Positions 16,401 through 25,282 of a stretch of 49,335 bases of DNA are shown in pieces. The stretch spans positions 1 through 49,335 of the forward strand of contig CANRJU010000001.1 in NCBI GenBank assembly GCA_947631075.1, given 5' to 3'. The first letter of the stretch is position 1. Every line of letters begins with the position of its first letter. A program made the position numbers and the translations under genes. The notes under the pieces were generated by a model. That model did no database searches. It worked only from the letters and a program-made list of their open reading frames with translations, and had not been told where the DNA came from. The DNA comes from an uncultured Lachnospiraceae bacterium (GTDB taxonomy: Bacteria; Bacillota; Clostridia; Lachnospirales; Lachnospiraceae).

Positions 16401-18292
16401 GCTTCCGGACGCTTACTCTTCAGAACCTTCTCGCTCTCCGGCAATTCCTCAAAGAGTGAAGTTCCAAGTACCGCTGTAGCAGCATCGTAGCCAAGATAAA
16501 ATGTCTTGAAATTTCCAAAGTTACAGCTTGGGCATTTCCCATCGCCACGGACTCCGTTTTTCTTTGCCTTGCGAACTCTGACGTAATGATTGAGGCCACA
16601 GGTACACGGCAAATCTGATTTCAGACTCTCATGTATGAGAGCACCGCACTTAGAGCACAGCAAGTAATCATTTTTTCCGATTTCCCAGTTAGCATCTTCC
16701 TCATCTTCCTCACCATCCAGATCGGTATCATGGCTGTCACGAAGTAAATAGTATTCCATATTCAAATCATAAGAATCACATGCAAATTCCAGCTTACCAT
16801 CTATCTCACGACCTGCTACAGCAATACGTCCACAATCGTCACATATAGCACATTCAAATACTTTCCATCCTTCTCCGTTAATCATCGTATTACGATTGCG
16901 GTTCAGTATCAGTTTCTTGTGCTGTCCAAGTGTAATATATGCGCCCTCGAGTGCTTTAACGAACATGTGATAACGTGCCTTAATGAGAGCAGACTTGTTC
17001 TTAGCAGCCTGTGCCGCCACACTAATAATATTTACAACATCCTGTTCCGTAACATCGTGCGTTTCTCTTAAAGCTCCGGTAATTTCCGGAATCGTCATCG
17101 GTCGGCAAGTAATGTTGCGCAATTGACGATATACAGATGCACATACACAGAGATCATACAGAAACTCCGCATCCGACTGTTCGTCTGAAATATCCATACC
17201 ATAATCTTCTGCAATTACATTCAGCGGCTTCTTCGGATCAACAATATCTGCAAACACGGAAAGTGGAATATTCTTCGAAGGTTTATCATACGAAGGCACC
17301 ACACTCTGTGAACGGATAATATCTTCTTCCCGGAATCTTGCATTACAAAGTGTGTCAGCGAATTTAACGATATCCTCGTCAGCTTCTTTTCCGCCAAGTG
17401 TTGCGCTAGTAAGAATGTGCAGCACATTTTCAGGATTGCTGATTCTGGCCTTGAGACGCTTTAAAAGCAGGGAGGTTTCCATTCCTGTTGTGCCGCGATA
17501 AATATGTGCTTCATCAAGGACAAGAAATCGCAGCTTTGCCCCTGAAAAGACAAGGTCATCTTTCGGTCGGAGCATCATATACTCTAGCATGGCATAATTT
17601 GTCACAAGAATATGCGGCGGCGTTTTCTGCATCTGATCCCGAGAAATGATTTCATTTTTCAGTGGCTTGAGCGGATAACCATTAGCCGTCTTATATATCT
17701 TTCCATATTCTGCAATGCCATCCTGCTCATTTTGTTTGGTACTGCTGTTATAGACGCCAAAGGTAATATCCGGGTAACTTTTGAGTAAATTACGGAGTCG
17801 TTTCATCTGATCGTTCGCCAATGCATTCATGGGATAAATCAGAATTGCCCGAACGCCGGAGGTTAATGTACCTTTTTCTGCTTCTCTGAGCAAATGATTA
17901 ATAATAGGGATTATGAAACATTCCGTCTTACCTGAACCTGTACCCGTCGTAACAATCAGATTTTTGCCTTGGTTTGTTTTTCTGAGTGCATTTTCCTGGT
18001 GAAGATAAAGCCCTCTATTAATCTGAATTTCTTTTTCACCGTCAGGTATATTGCCCTCCAGTATTTTGAATAGAGGGGAAGCCTCGCCTTCCTCAATCAT
18101 TTGCGCCAGGCTCTTGCCTGTTTTATAAGAATCGCTCACATCAAGGTATGGTCCTTTTGAGACCGCACCATCGGCCTGCAATGCAGAAACAAACTGCGCC
18201 GCATATTCCCTGTCAGAAATATGAAACAACGTAGAGATGTATCCAATAAATTCATTTTTAATTTTTTCGGCTGCCAAAATTGGACTGAACAT
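13433..18292 (-). CDS. Giant DEAH-box helicase with DUF1998 zinc module (Druantia DruE-like)
   Basis: A 1619-residue superfamily 2 helicase. Walker A is TGTGSGKT at about residues 116-123, motif II is DEAH at about 260-263 (VLDEAHIYRG), and motif III is TSATLGG. Motif VI is YVQRAGRAGRG in the second RecA-like domain, preceded by TTFEMGVDVGDLE. Several cysteine pairs (CAICDDCG, CSKCG with CTCG, CPSC) sit between the helicase halves. The C-terminus has the DUF1998 block: YDAVAGGAGHVRR and then CNCSPSCYSCLRNYYNQ. Helicases of this type are the core of Druantia (DruE) and related anti-phage systems. The start is 2 bp after the 971-aa gene with AAAGGATA upstream, so coupling is likely. DNA translocation or unwinding is inferred from family. 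Confidence 0.9.
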   Translation of the reverse strand: MFSPILAAEKIKNEFIGYISTLFHISDREYAAQFVSALQADGAVSKGPYLDVSDSYKTGKSLAQMIEEGEASPLFKILEGNIPDGEKEIQINRGLYLHQENALRKTNQGKNLIVTTGTGSGKTECFIIPIINHLLREAEKGTLTSGVRAILIYPMNALANDQMKRLRNLLKSYPDITFGVYNSSTKQNEQDGIAEYGKIYKTANGYPLKPLKNEIISRDQMQKTPPHILVTNYAMLEYMMLRPKDDLVFSGAKLRFLVLDEAHIYRGTTGMETSLLLKRLKARISNPENVLHILTSATLGGKEADEDIVKFADTLCNARFREEDIIRSQSVVPSYDKPSKNIPLSVFADIVDPKKPLNVIAEDYGMDISDEQSDAEFLYDLCVCASVYRQLRNITCRPMTIPEITGALRETHDVTEQDVVNIISVAAQAAKNKSALIKARYHMFVKALEGAYITLGQHKKLILNRNRNTMINGEGWKVFECAICDDCGRIAVAGREIDGKLEFACDSYDLNMEYYLLRDSHDTDLDGEEDEEDANWEIGKNDYLLCSKCGALIHESLKSDLPCTCGLNHYVRVRKAKKNGVRGDGKCPSCNFGNFKTFYLGYDAATAVLGTSLFEELPESEKVLKSKRPEAGSKRGLFSSAKQSAQVDIIKRKRQFLSFSDSRGEAAFFASYMTASYSEFLRRRGIWHVVDKNRDNMAAHPWEIQHFVDELTAYFDSCRTFAEPGDKGTENLTAISRKNAWIAVLNEMANARRSTSLVSMGIIKFNYKGNSEEVMAGVAEAYGQNIQDMKALFDLLAMDIVYHGAIEGDCELTDDDREYIFYTAKAKRVKRCKDLDKDKKKSYLAGWSSAIRKNGNLLKNGRLKRVMKVLNLDEASANELLQIYWDEVLRGEEPLSTAGNDEFYFSAERFTIGAGTEDVPIYVCDVCGKTSMINCKGMCTTLKCGGHLKQITHASLLEDNHYAKLYQSSLMQPLHIKEHTAQLGREEQQKYQEMFVNKEINALSCSTTFEMGVDVGDLETVYLRNMPPSPANYVQRAGRAGRGKNAAAFSLTYSKLSSHDFTYYKNPENMITGKIGVPLFTVRNEKVILRHIFAVALSDFFAKQVDVYNANNADVFLNGDGWERLCAYLRSKPEHLKEILKASIPENMHSIMGITDYSWIDKLIGDDGVLKIAVDEFRQTVQYYIDEYNGLLKKGLTQEAAAVEKKLWSYRRGKDDNRGRNELIEFLVRNNVLPKYGFPVDTVELYQNANSSTDRKLQMVRDLQLAISEYAPDAQVVADGKLYTSRYIRKLPQTTGQDWETAYIAQCENPSCQTWNHRFMEPDSSGEECVSCHEIIPRIRWKQAIEPRKGFVADAKPKDVPMRKPDKVYRSDDFYIGDAQRQIMQKYAFVMNDGNRFQMETSINDSLMVVCKDDFYVCPHCGYAESTTENMEDASFNSHQHTLKRIHTTPWGKKCEVKLVKNKLCHVFRTDVVRLVFATPQADSQDVMLSVMYALLEALSSVLDIERNDIKGCLHKIVYDNRLIYSIVLYDAVAGGAGHVRRMVTEDGGKFRQVVDKAIAITKGCNCSPSCYSCLRNYYNQKIHDKLNRKYAYDFLENYAGELEPITNEEFEKGKVTVF

Positions 18293-18294
18293 AC

Positions 18295-21210
18295 TTATAT
18301 CCTTTCCGTCCGATACGAATACAGATCAGCGTTTGCATAGGTATGCTTGTTTTTCTTTGTGTACTCGCGATCTGTCAGCGCATAGACTGTATTTTCTAAA
18401 TATTTATCATAGTAATGGTAATAATAGAGGCCGTCACCATCTGAATCGGTTATATAAAGAACTGTGTCGCCAACATAAACAATTCGTACTGGATTAACCA
18501 TCAATTTCGTCACACCTTTCTTATTTGTGTGACTATCGAATGAGAACTCGTATCTCTCACCATTATATCCTGTGGTATACATCACGCCACTATAAACCGG
18601 ACAATATCCCTCAGAAGTGTCCTCCATTCCCTGAAATTCTATCTTATCAATATAACAGGTTCTGATTGATATATGACCAGCGCCTTCATTAAACTCATCT
18701 GTAATTGAATCAATTACAATTCTGCGATTTCTAAAACGAAGCAGGTTCTGATCGCCAACAATACAATCTCCTTCTGCTATAACTTCTTTCACCGTTTTAA
18801 ACAAACCGCCAGAAATAATGCTAATCTCGTAATGATAATTTCCGATTGGCATATCTTCCGGGATTTCGACAAACTCTGTGTTTTTGTCTAATTTAAATTC
18901 AATCGGAGCATCAGCCTCTCCATATAATGATAAGGCAAATGTCCGGTCGGATTTACCAATAAAAGTACCACCCTGATTCCAGAAGAGCTTATGGCCTTCT
19001 GTCCAGAACTCCGGCCTGCCAAGAAATCGCTCCTTATAACAAATCCTAGCTAACTGATATTCATTGCTCTGCCTGCTACCGGCAACTCTCATTTCAACAT
19101 CCGCAAGAGAAAAGTTTTCAGCATTACAGAAAGATTGAAGCACATTACCAATCGTAACCACCCCCTGGCCATCATACATAACATCTTTTCCGCCAACAAA
19201 AAACTTTACATCTATCTTCGGCGGCGCTGAAATTCTTAACAGACTTGTCTGCGGAATATCTCCTATATACCATGCCTGAGCAGAACCATCCAGCCACGTC
19301 CCACTGGTTTCTTGAACATCAATCCTCGGAATAGCGGCATGCAGTTCGCCGTTTCTATATGGAATCCGAACTTCTCTTGCATTTGCATCAAATGACACGC
19401 TTTCCGAAAAATCATCAATGTTAATCCGATACTCAGCATCCTGATAATCAGAAGCAGAATAATAAAATTCTCTGTTGAAGCTGCACGATGCTTGCCTAAC
19501 AAGAACAAAGCTCCTATCAAACATCAAATGTTCATTTGCCAGATTAATAACCTGCAGCCTGCAGGTGTCCTTATCTCCCAACAGAGGAAATGTAAAGACC
19601 AACCCATTATCCGAAGAAAAAAGCGACGAGAAATCTATCCGTTGTTCATCTCGAAGAATTACATACTTTTGAAGATAATCCAAGTTGCCCAGAATAATCC
19701 TGCAAACACTATTATAATATGCGAAATAACATTCCTGTCCGTCTACTTCTACACACGGAAGCATCGAAGACTCGGAAGGCGCAATCACACGGATGTCTAT
19801 TCCATTTTCACTGTCGAAGGCAACTAATCTATCATCAACCGATATTACATAACCATCTTTCAACTCAAGAAAAAATGCCTGTAATCCAAAATTCTTAAAT
19901 CCGTCAATTTTCGTAATTTCAGCATTCTCCGCTTTCAGTACAGATGCTCTTGGTATGACAAGCGTATAATTATCTTTTTTTATCTGGCTGGTATTATATT
20001 CATTGCTGCCATAAAAAATCCAAGTTCTGCGATTAAGTGTATCCTTGGAATTATAAATTTCTTCGTCGTTACAGGTTATTATAACCTGGATGCCTATTGC
20101 CTCAGTGCCGGTAGGAACCGCTGGAAGAGATAATGATACGCCATTCAAAGTTTTACCCAGCTCATTTCCGTACCAGCTCATATTTTGCTGACAGGCAATG
20201 GAACCATTATAATAAACAGCTACAACAGCCCTGTTGATTTTTTCGCTCTTTAATCGAATATCCGGCAAAACAAGCCGAATATCTGTTTCATTTTTCAAAA
20301 TGTATTTTGCGTGAATACGAGAATAATCAATTGCAACGTCCCTCATCCCACTCAGGCTTTGACGCTCCGCACACTTTGTATTGGCAATCGCCGTAATCTT
20401 CTCCTTAAACCATTCTTCACAAAGCAGTTCTTCATAAGTCTTAGCCGATTTATCTCCCGAATTAACCATAGCATCTATTTTTAATATGAGTTTTTCAAAC
20501 AGCCCTCTGGTAAACATTGGTCTAAATTGAACAAGTTTCCGAATACCTTCCTGGAAAGAATATGCTTTCGAGCTAATCGTCAGTTCTATATCTTCGCTGC
20601 CATCTCCGGCTAATTTTTGCTGAAGAGACCGAATCATAACTTCAAGAAGAGGATCTCCAGGGATTATCTTCCAATTCAAATTGTTTTTATAAAAATCGAA
20701 CAAAAAATCAAAAAGTGCCATCCACGATTTTCGAGTAGCAAGAGCATGAATGACTGCTGTGGACTTAAATGCGCGACCGTTTGATCCCTCTATAAAAAGA
20801 CGGTGATTCTTCTTCATTGCACTTTCTAACGAAGACTGCAAAAGATGTACTACAGAACCGCTTGCGTCACGGTATCCGAATTGAAGAGCAATATAATTCC
20901 AGAAGTTACCGTTCTCTTCATTTTTCCAGTTCTTGGCATTATTGACCAAAGCCAAAGTTATCTGCATCTTCGCACGCAGAGACAACTCTATCTCCGGATA
21001 TCGTAAGACTGTATCAATGTATTTTCTGGAATATGCATTTAGCTTATCAAGTTCTTTCTGCTTTATGATTTTGCTGCCAATTAACGGATACTGTGCAAAT
21101 ACCTTCTCCTCAAATTTCCCTTTACTCTGACGCACCTCCATGTCTTTTTCCGAGACATCTACCACCATATCCGATCTCTCAGTAGTGCGTGCAAACTTTC
21201 TTTTATCCAT
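18295..21210 (-). CDS. Large protein of unknown function, partner of the DUF1998 helicase
   Basis: 971 residues from the ATG at 21208-21210; a GTG at 21282 would add 24 residues but has no visible ribosome binding site. Residues 1-330 are mostly helical and the remainder is predominantly beta-like, with many short strands. No nuclease, ATPase or methylase motif is visible; a DSDGDG loop lies near the C-terminus. It ends 2 bp before the helicase start, so the two are almost certainly co-translated. By position and size it could correspond to a DruH-like partner of Druantia type III, but I cannot verify homology by eye. Confidence 0.8.
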   Translation of the reverse strand: MDKRKFARTTERSDMVVDVSEKDMEVRQSKGKFEEKVFAQYPLIGSKIIKQKELDKLNAYSRKYIDTVLRYPEIELSLRAKMQITLALVNNAKNWKNEENGNFWNYIALQFGYRDASGSVVHLLQSSLESAMKKNHRLFIEGSNGRAFKSTAVIHALATRKSWMALFDFLFDFYKNNLNWKIIPGDPLLEVMIRSLQQKLAGDGSEDIELTISSKAYSFQEGIRKLVQFRPMFTRGLFEKLILKIDAMVNSGDKSAKTYEELLCEEWFKEKITAIANTKCAERQSLSGMRDVAIDYSRIHAKYILKNETDIRLVLPDIRLKSEKINRAVVAVYYNGSIACQQNMSWYGNELGKTLNGVSLSLPAVPTGTEAIGIQVIITCNDEEIYNSKDTLNRRTWIFYGSNEYNTSQIKKDNYTLVIPRASVLKAENAEITKIDGFKNFGLQAFFLELKDGYVISVDDRLVAFDSENGIDIRVIAPSESSMLPCVEVDGQECYFAYYNSVCRIILGNLDYLQKYVILRDEQRIDFSSLFSSDNGLVFTFPLLGDKDTCRLQVINLANEHLMFDRSFVLVRQASCSFNREFYYSASDYQDAEYRINIDDFSESVSFDANAREVRIPYRNGELHAAIPRIDVQETSGTWLDGSAQAWYIGDIPQTSLLRISAPPKIDVKFFVGGKDVMYDGQGVVTIGNVLQSFCNAENFSLADVEMRVAGSRQSNEYQLARICYKERFLGRPEFWTEGHKLFWNQGGTFIGKSDRTFALSLYGEADAPIEFKLDKNTEFVEIPEDMPIGNYHYEISIISGGLFKTVKEVIAEGDCIVGDQNLLRFRNRRIVIDSITDEFNEGAGHISIRTCYIDKIEFQGMEDTSEGYCPVYSGVMYTTGYNGERYEFSFDSHTNKKGVTKLMVNPVRIVYVGDTVLYITDSDGDGLYYYHYYDKYLENTVYALTDREYTKKNKHTYANADLYSYRTERI

Positions 21211-21302
21211 TTTTTCATCACCAGATTTCTTTATAGTATATGCGAGGACGGGGCTTTTCAGGAACAACGCCCTCTTTATCACAATGTTTATAAGAGTTTA
21301 TT

Positions 21303-22748
21303 TCATTCGTCACCAATGTCAGAAAGCGACTTATAATCCATTACCTCCTGGGCCAATTCAGGATCATCAATAACTTCAAGGGCTTTCTCATACCAGTAAA
21401 TAGCTTTCTTCATGCTTTTATCTACGCCACATCCTTCCCGATAACAAAGACCAAGCAACTTCATCGCAGTTCCATTTCCCTGCTCAGCAGATTTCATGTA
21501 GAGTTCAAATCCTTTTTTCGGATTTGTGGGAACATCGTCTCCCACAAGATAAATAGAACCAAGCATGTATTGACAAATATCATTACCAAGTTCAGCTCCT
21601 CGCCTATAATGTTCAATTGCCTTTCCCATATCTGAAGCAACGCCTAGTCCTTTTTCATACGCATAACCAAGTACCCATTCCGCAGCAACGATGCCAGCAG
21701 CCTCCGCTTCCTCGGCGAGCGCAACACTCTTTTGATTAAAAATGTCATAAAAATCATCTCCCAGCATTGTGCCGAGCCACAAATATGCGCGAGCCAGATC
21801 TACTTTCGCAGACAGATCGCCTGTTGAAATTTTTTCCTTTAAATCAACAATTTCACGAAGTCTTGATGCATACAACACGGCTTCTTCATTACCATTCAAT
21901 AGGGCTCTTCCTATCCAATGTAAAGCCTGTTCAAAATTCTGCTCAACACCCTGGCCTTTAATGAATAAGATTGCCAAATTGAAACATCCCATAGGATTAT
22001 CAAGTTCAGCCAATTTGAAAAGCCAATAAGCCGCCTTCCCCGGATTCGACTCAATGCCATTATTCTCATCACCATTCAAATAAGCGACTGCAACTTGTTC
22101 CATTGCAATTTCATTGCACGCCTCTGCTGCTTCCAGTTTTTTTTCAAAGGACATCTTTTCAATCATTTCAGTATTTTTCATTTCATCCGGATATGGCCTC
22201 ATCTCCTGTCTTTTTAGTGTAGTTGACAATATACACACCAAAGAAGGACGCTTCATACCGGATACTCGTTCGAATATCATATCGCTCTTTTGACGTTTAA
22301 CCAGTATCCCCTCTGTATTCATATCTAAATTTGCAAACTGATCCATCAGATTATTATTAACGATATACTCTCTAAGTATAACGCTCGCTTTTAAAGCATT
22401 TATCATTATCCCTGAAATAGCCGCGCTATGCAAGACAATATCATCTTTAACAATATCTGGATCTTTACCATTAGTATGGAGCGCAATGATTAAAGCTGCA
22501 TTATCCTCATCGTAACAATTATGTTCACTGCGATAATAGAAAGAAAGTATAATATCATCACCTGCTTTGATTGTCAAATGGTATGGCACACTGATAAAAT
22601 CAAAGCTGCAATCGTCGATACTGCTAAATTTTCTATATATTTCTCGTTCATCATAATTTCGTTCAACAAACTTTTCGGTGAACCAAAGACAATCATCCGA
22701 CTCTATGAAAAAATGAAGTCCTTTAACTAAAGTCTTTTCCTCTGCCAT
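21303..22748 (-). CDS. SEL1-repeat protein with unknown N-terminal domain
   Basis: 481 residues from the ATG at 22746-22748 (GGGAGGG upstream); the longer MRFREGY start is rejected. Residues 1-170 form a beta-rich domain I do not recognise. From about 180 to 470 there are Sel1-type TPR-like repeats, for example AEWVLGYAYEKGLGV, CQYMLGSIYLVGDDV and AMKLLGLCYREGCGV. Such arrays are protein-protein interaction scaffolds. It sits between the WYL regulator and the 971-aa gene on the same strand, with gaps of about 90 bp on each side. Probably an adaptor for the helicase complex; that is inference. Confidence 0.85.
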   Translation of the reverse strand: MAEEKTLVKGLHFFIESDDCLWFTEKFVERNYDEREIYRKFSSIDDCSFDFISVPYHLTIKAGDDIILSFYYRSEHNCYDEDNAALIIALHTNGKDPDIVKDDIVLHSAAISGIMINALKASVILREYIVNNNLMDQFANLDMNTEGILVKRQKSDMIFERVSGMKRPSLVCILSTTLKRQEMRPYPDEMKNTEMIEKMSFEKKLEAAEACNEIAMEQVAVAYLNGDENNGIESNPGKAAYWLFKLAELDNPMGCFNLAILFIKGQGVEQNFEQALHWIGRALLNGNEEAVLYASRLREIVDLKEKISTGDLSAKVDLARAYLWLGTMLGDDFYDIFNQKSVALAEEAEAAGIVAAEWVLGYAYEKGLGVASDMGKAIEHYRRGAELGNDICQYMLGSIYLVGDDVPTNPKKGFELYMKSAEQGNGTAMKLLGLCYREGCGVDKSMKKAIYWYEKALEVIDDPELAQEVMDYKSLSDIGDE

Positions 22749-22835
22749 AGCATAACCCTCCCTAAACCTCAAATCTGCTCAAATCAATCTCCATACTTAT
22801 TACCTTCTGGTAGTATCTGAGTGTCCCAAAAAGAC

Positions 22836-23777
22836 TCATAATCCCGTCCCTTTGTCAATCACTTCTATCATATTTCCCTGCCCCCTCAACCAAATATCAA
22901 CGCCATCTCCATACACTTCGGCCTTAATCGTCCAGCCGGTCTCATCATGTTCTATGATCTCCGCCGTCGGAAAACGATCCAGCACAGCCTCAATGCTCAG
23001 GCCTTTGTACTTAAACTTGATTGTCCTCAATTCACCGCCAAACATGAATTGAATCCTCTTTCGGAATTCGCCCTCCTGAAAGCGGTCGGCATATGGTACA
23101 CGAAAATGCTCGTCCAGAATTTCATACTCTGCAATGCGGTCTATCCTATAAATCGTAGGGAATGGCCGTTTGGGAACATCAGGCATTTCTTCGCTGACAG
23201 AGATATAAGCGCAAAGATAAAAGTAGTATTCCGAAAACATGATTCCTACTGGCTGAATCAGCCGTTTCACCTTGTCCGGCTCTTTTAGCTTCTGATAGCG
23301 AATACGCATCAACCGATGTTCATACACCGCACTGCCAATATTCCACATGTCATCCACAAATTTTCTACCGTGATGCGGCTCCAGATAATGAAACTTCTCA
23401 TTACTGATCAAATTCTGCACCTGCTTATAATTTGGGTAAGGCACGCAGCACTGCAAAAGTTTGTCAATGATCGGATACATTTCCTCTTTAACAAGCGACC
23501 GACTTTCAAGAAGAATCTTGCACACCGTAAGAATTTCGCTGTTTGTTAGAGTATTCCTTCTGCTCTGAACCAGAACGTAACCCTTCTGAGAGCGATCATA
23601 AATCAGTTCCCGATTAGATTCCGGATCATTTGCAAAGTAAGCCCGGATATCGTCGATATCCCGCTGAATAGTTCTTTCATTGACTCCGTATCGGGCAGCC
23701 TCGTCTGCTTTAACCAGAATTTCTCCGTCCATAATGCGGTTATACAGACTGATTATTCTTGCAACTTTTTTATCCAT
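22836..23777 (-). CDS. WYL-domain transcriptional regulator
   Basis: 313 residues: an N-terminal helix-turn-helix (ADEAARYGVNERTIQRDIDDI), a linker, then a WYL domain around HRLMRIRYQKLKEPDKVKRLIQPVGIMFSEYYFYLCAY, and a C-terminal WCX-like extension. WYL regulators such as BrxR and CapW repress defence operons and respond to nucleic-acid ligands. GAGAGAGG lies upstream of the ATG. The gene sits in the middle of the seven-gene block with about 90 bp free on each side, unlike the tight junctions elsewhere, which suggests its own promoter. An inverted repeat at 23841-23853 is a possible operator. Confidence 0.9.
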   Translation of the reverse strand: MDKKVARIISLYNRIMDGEILVKADEAARYGVNERTIQRDIDDIRAYFANDPESNRELIYDRSQKGYVLVQSRRNTLTNSEILTVCKILLESRSLVKEEMYPIIDKLLQCCVPYPNYKQVQNLISNEKFHYLEPHHGRKFVDDMWNIGSAVYEHRLMRIRYQKLKEPDKVKRLIQPVGIMFSEYYFYLCAYISVSEEMPDVPKRPFPTIYRIDRIAEYEILDEHFRVPYADRFQEGEFRKRIQFMFGGELRTIKFKYKGLSIEAVLDRFPTAEIIEHDETGWTIKAEVYGDGVDIWLRGQGNMIEVIDKGTGL

Positions 23778-23840
23778 TCATCACCATCCTCTCTCGCTAT
23801 AACTGCCTCCATACTATACATATTTTAGCAAATAGGCACT

Positions 23841-23853
23841 GACAGAATCTGTC
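23841..23853. promoter_or_regulatory. Candidate operator: inverted repeat upstream of the WYL gene
   Basis: GACAG-AAT-CTGTC, a perfect 5-bp inverted repeat with a 3-bp centre (6 bp with the outer T/A pair), about 65 bp before the WYL start and 18 bp beyond the exonuclease stop. Minus-strand TATAGT and TAAAAT boxes lie between it and the WYL gene. Binding by the WYL protein is a guess. Confidence 0.4.
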
Positions 23854-23870
23854 TATCTTGAAATTTTCTT

Positions 23871-25268
23871 TTACCAATTATCCAAATCTGACAACAGATC
23901 GTTGACAGAATTTTTTTCGCTGCCGCCATCCATCTCCTTTAATTTTAGGTAAACCCGTGCCGTAGTAACCGCATCTGCCAATGCTCTGTGAGCCTGCGGG
24001 TTTTCTATATCAAGTTTCTCCGACAGTTCTTCCAGGGAGACAGTCCTGGCATCTATTATGTCTAGCTGCTCTTTAAACTGAGTCGCGTAACGCTTTACAT
24101 CAAAATATTTATTCTGAATTTTAATACGTGCGTACCGGCCGGCTCTGACCATAAATTTGCTGTCAAAAGCCATACAGTTGAAGCCAAGCAAAATATCGTC
24201 TCCGGCAAATTTCATGAAATCCTCAAAGACCTCCCACATTTCCCGGGCATCTTTGACGTCATCCGCTGTTATACCGGTAAGCTGCTGAATCTCATCGGAG
24301 ATCTTCTGTTTATACGGCTTTACAAGTTCCTGAAAGATAAATTCAGCCTTTTCTATAACCTGCCCGCCACATACGCGAATAGCGCCAATCTCGATGATAG
24401 AATCTTTTGAGGAACTGAGCCCAGTCGTTTCCAAATCAAAGGCTACAAAGCTGTCAAAATCCGCCTCTCGCGTTTCTACTGGATTAGGGTATTGATCCAG
24501 TGGGATTGGCGTCGGCGCTTTCTTTCTCGGTTTGGGCATGGCAGCCTCAATGCCAATACTCTCCAGAAAATCAACATATTTCTGCCTTACCTCATCACGA
24601 TTTTCTCTCGGATTTGGCATATATTCCGGTTTACCTGCTTCTGCCTTTTCACGCTGTTTTTTGTTCCTCTCAGCGCAGCTCTGCATGGTCTGAACCGCGG
24701 ATGTGTCATTTTCAAACCGTCGCAGCGCATCGGCAATCACCTCTCCCGCAGCGTCATATCTGCGGGTATTTATGTAAAATTCCGCCAAGTTATAACAGGC
24801 CTGCCAGGGAATATCCTCAGATTCACTAAGCCGGGAAGCAATCTTGTCTGCTGCCGAATAATCATAGTCCATATAGAAGGCTCCAAGAGCAATGCCGTGA
24901 AGCCTGTTCTTCTCGTCCTCCGTCAGACCGTCATTATCTTTTATCGTTTCGTAAATCTCATAAAACCACTGTCTGCTGTCTTTTGGCACATTGGAAGTAG
25001 ATGCGCTTGAAAAAGCAGCAGCAATCGCCAGTACTCTTTGATATTCTTTTCTTGGTGTCGGCAGATAATCACTGACTGCAAATACCAGATTTCTCAAATT
25101 AACAGAACTGTTGAACTCGCTGCATAGGTTTTCCCAGATTGGATTTTCTCCGGAACCCGGTTTATAAGCAATCAATTCCTGACACAACGCTTCTAGATCT
25201 GCTCCGTTTCTGCAACTGTCACACAGGCAGAAATCATTTTCTTTCCCGCACTTTATACATATAGCCAT
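23871..25268 (-). CDS. DEDDh 3'-5' exonuclease with N-terminal zinc ribbon
   Basis: 465 residues from the ATG at 25266-25268 (AGGAGG upstream); the longer reading start overlapping the UvrD gene is rejected. The N-terminus has CIKCG and CLCDSC, a short zinc ribbon. Residues about 60-230 are helical and TPR-like. The exonuclease domain follows: FVAFDLETTG (Exo I), LLGFNCMAFDSKFM (Exo II) and HRALADAVTT (Exo III, with the DEDDh histidine). This is the DnaQ or PolC epsilon-type fold that removes nucleotides from 3' ends of DNA or RNA. It begins 14 bp after the UvrD stop. The zinc ribbon and TPR-like region suggest recruitment to a complex rather than replication proofreading. Confidence 0.9.
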   Translation of the reverse strand: MAICIKCGKENDFCLCDSCRNGADLEALCQELIAYKPGSGENPIWENLCSEFNSSVNLRNLVFAVSDYLPTPRKEYQRVLAIAAAFSSASTSNVPKDSRQWFYEIYETIKDNDGLTEDEKNRLHGIALGAFYMDYDYSAADKIASRLSESEDIPWQACYNLAEFYINTRRYDAAGEVIADALRRFENDTSAVQTMQSCAERNKKQREKAEAGKPEYMPNPRENRDEVRQKYVDFLESIGIEAAMPKPRKKAPTPIPLDQYPNPVETREADFDSFVAFDLETTGLSSSKDSIIEIGAIRVCGGQVIEKAEFIFQELVKPYKQKISDEIQQLTGITADDVKDAREMWEVFEDFMKFAGDDILLGFNCMAFDSKFMVRAGRYARIKIQNKYFDVKRYATQFKEQLDIIDARTVSLEELSEKLDIENPQAHRALADAVTTARVYLKLKEMDGGSEKNSVNDLLSDLDNW

Positions 25269-25282
25269 AGTGTTGTTCCTCC

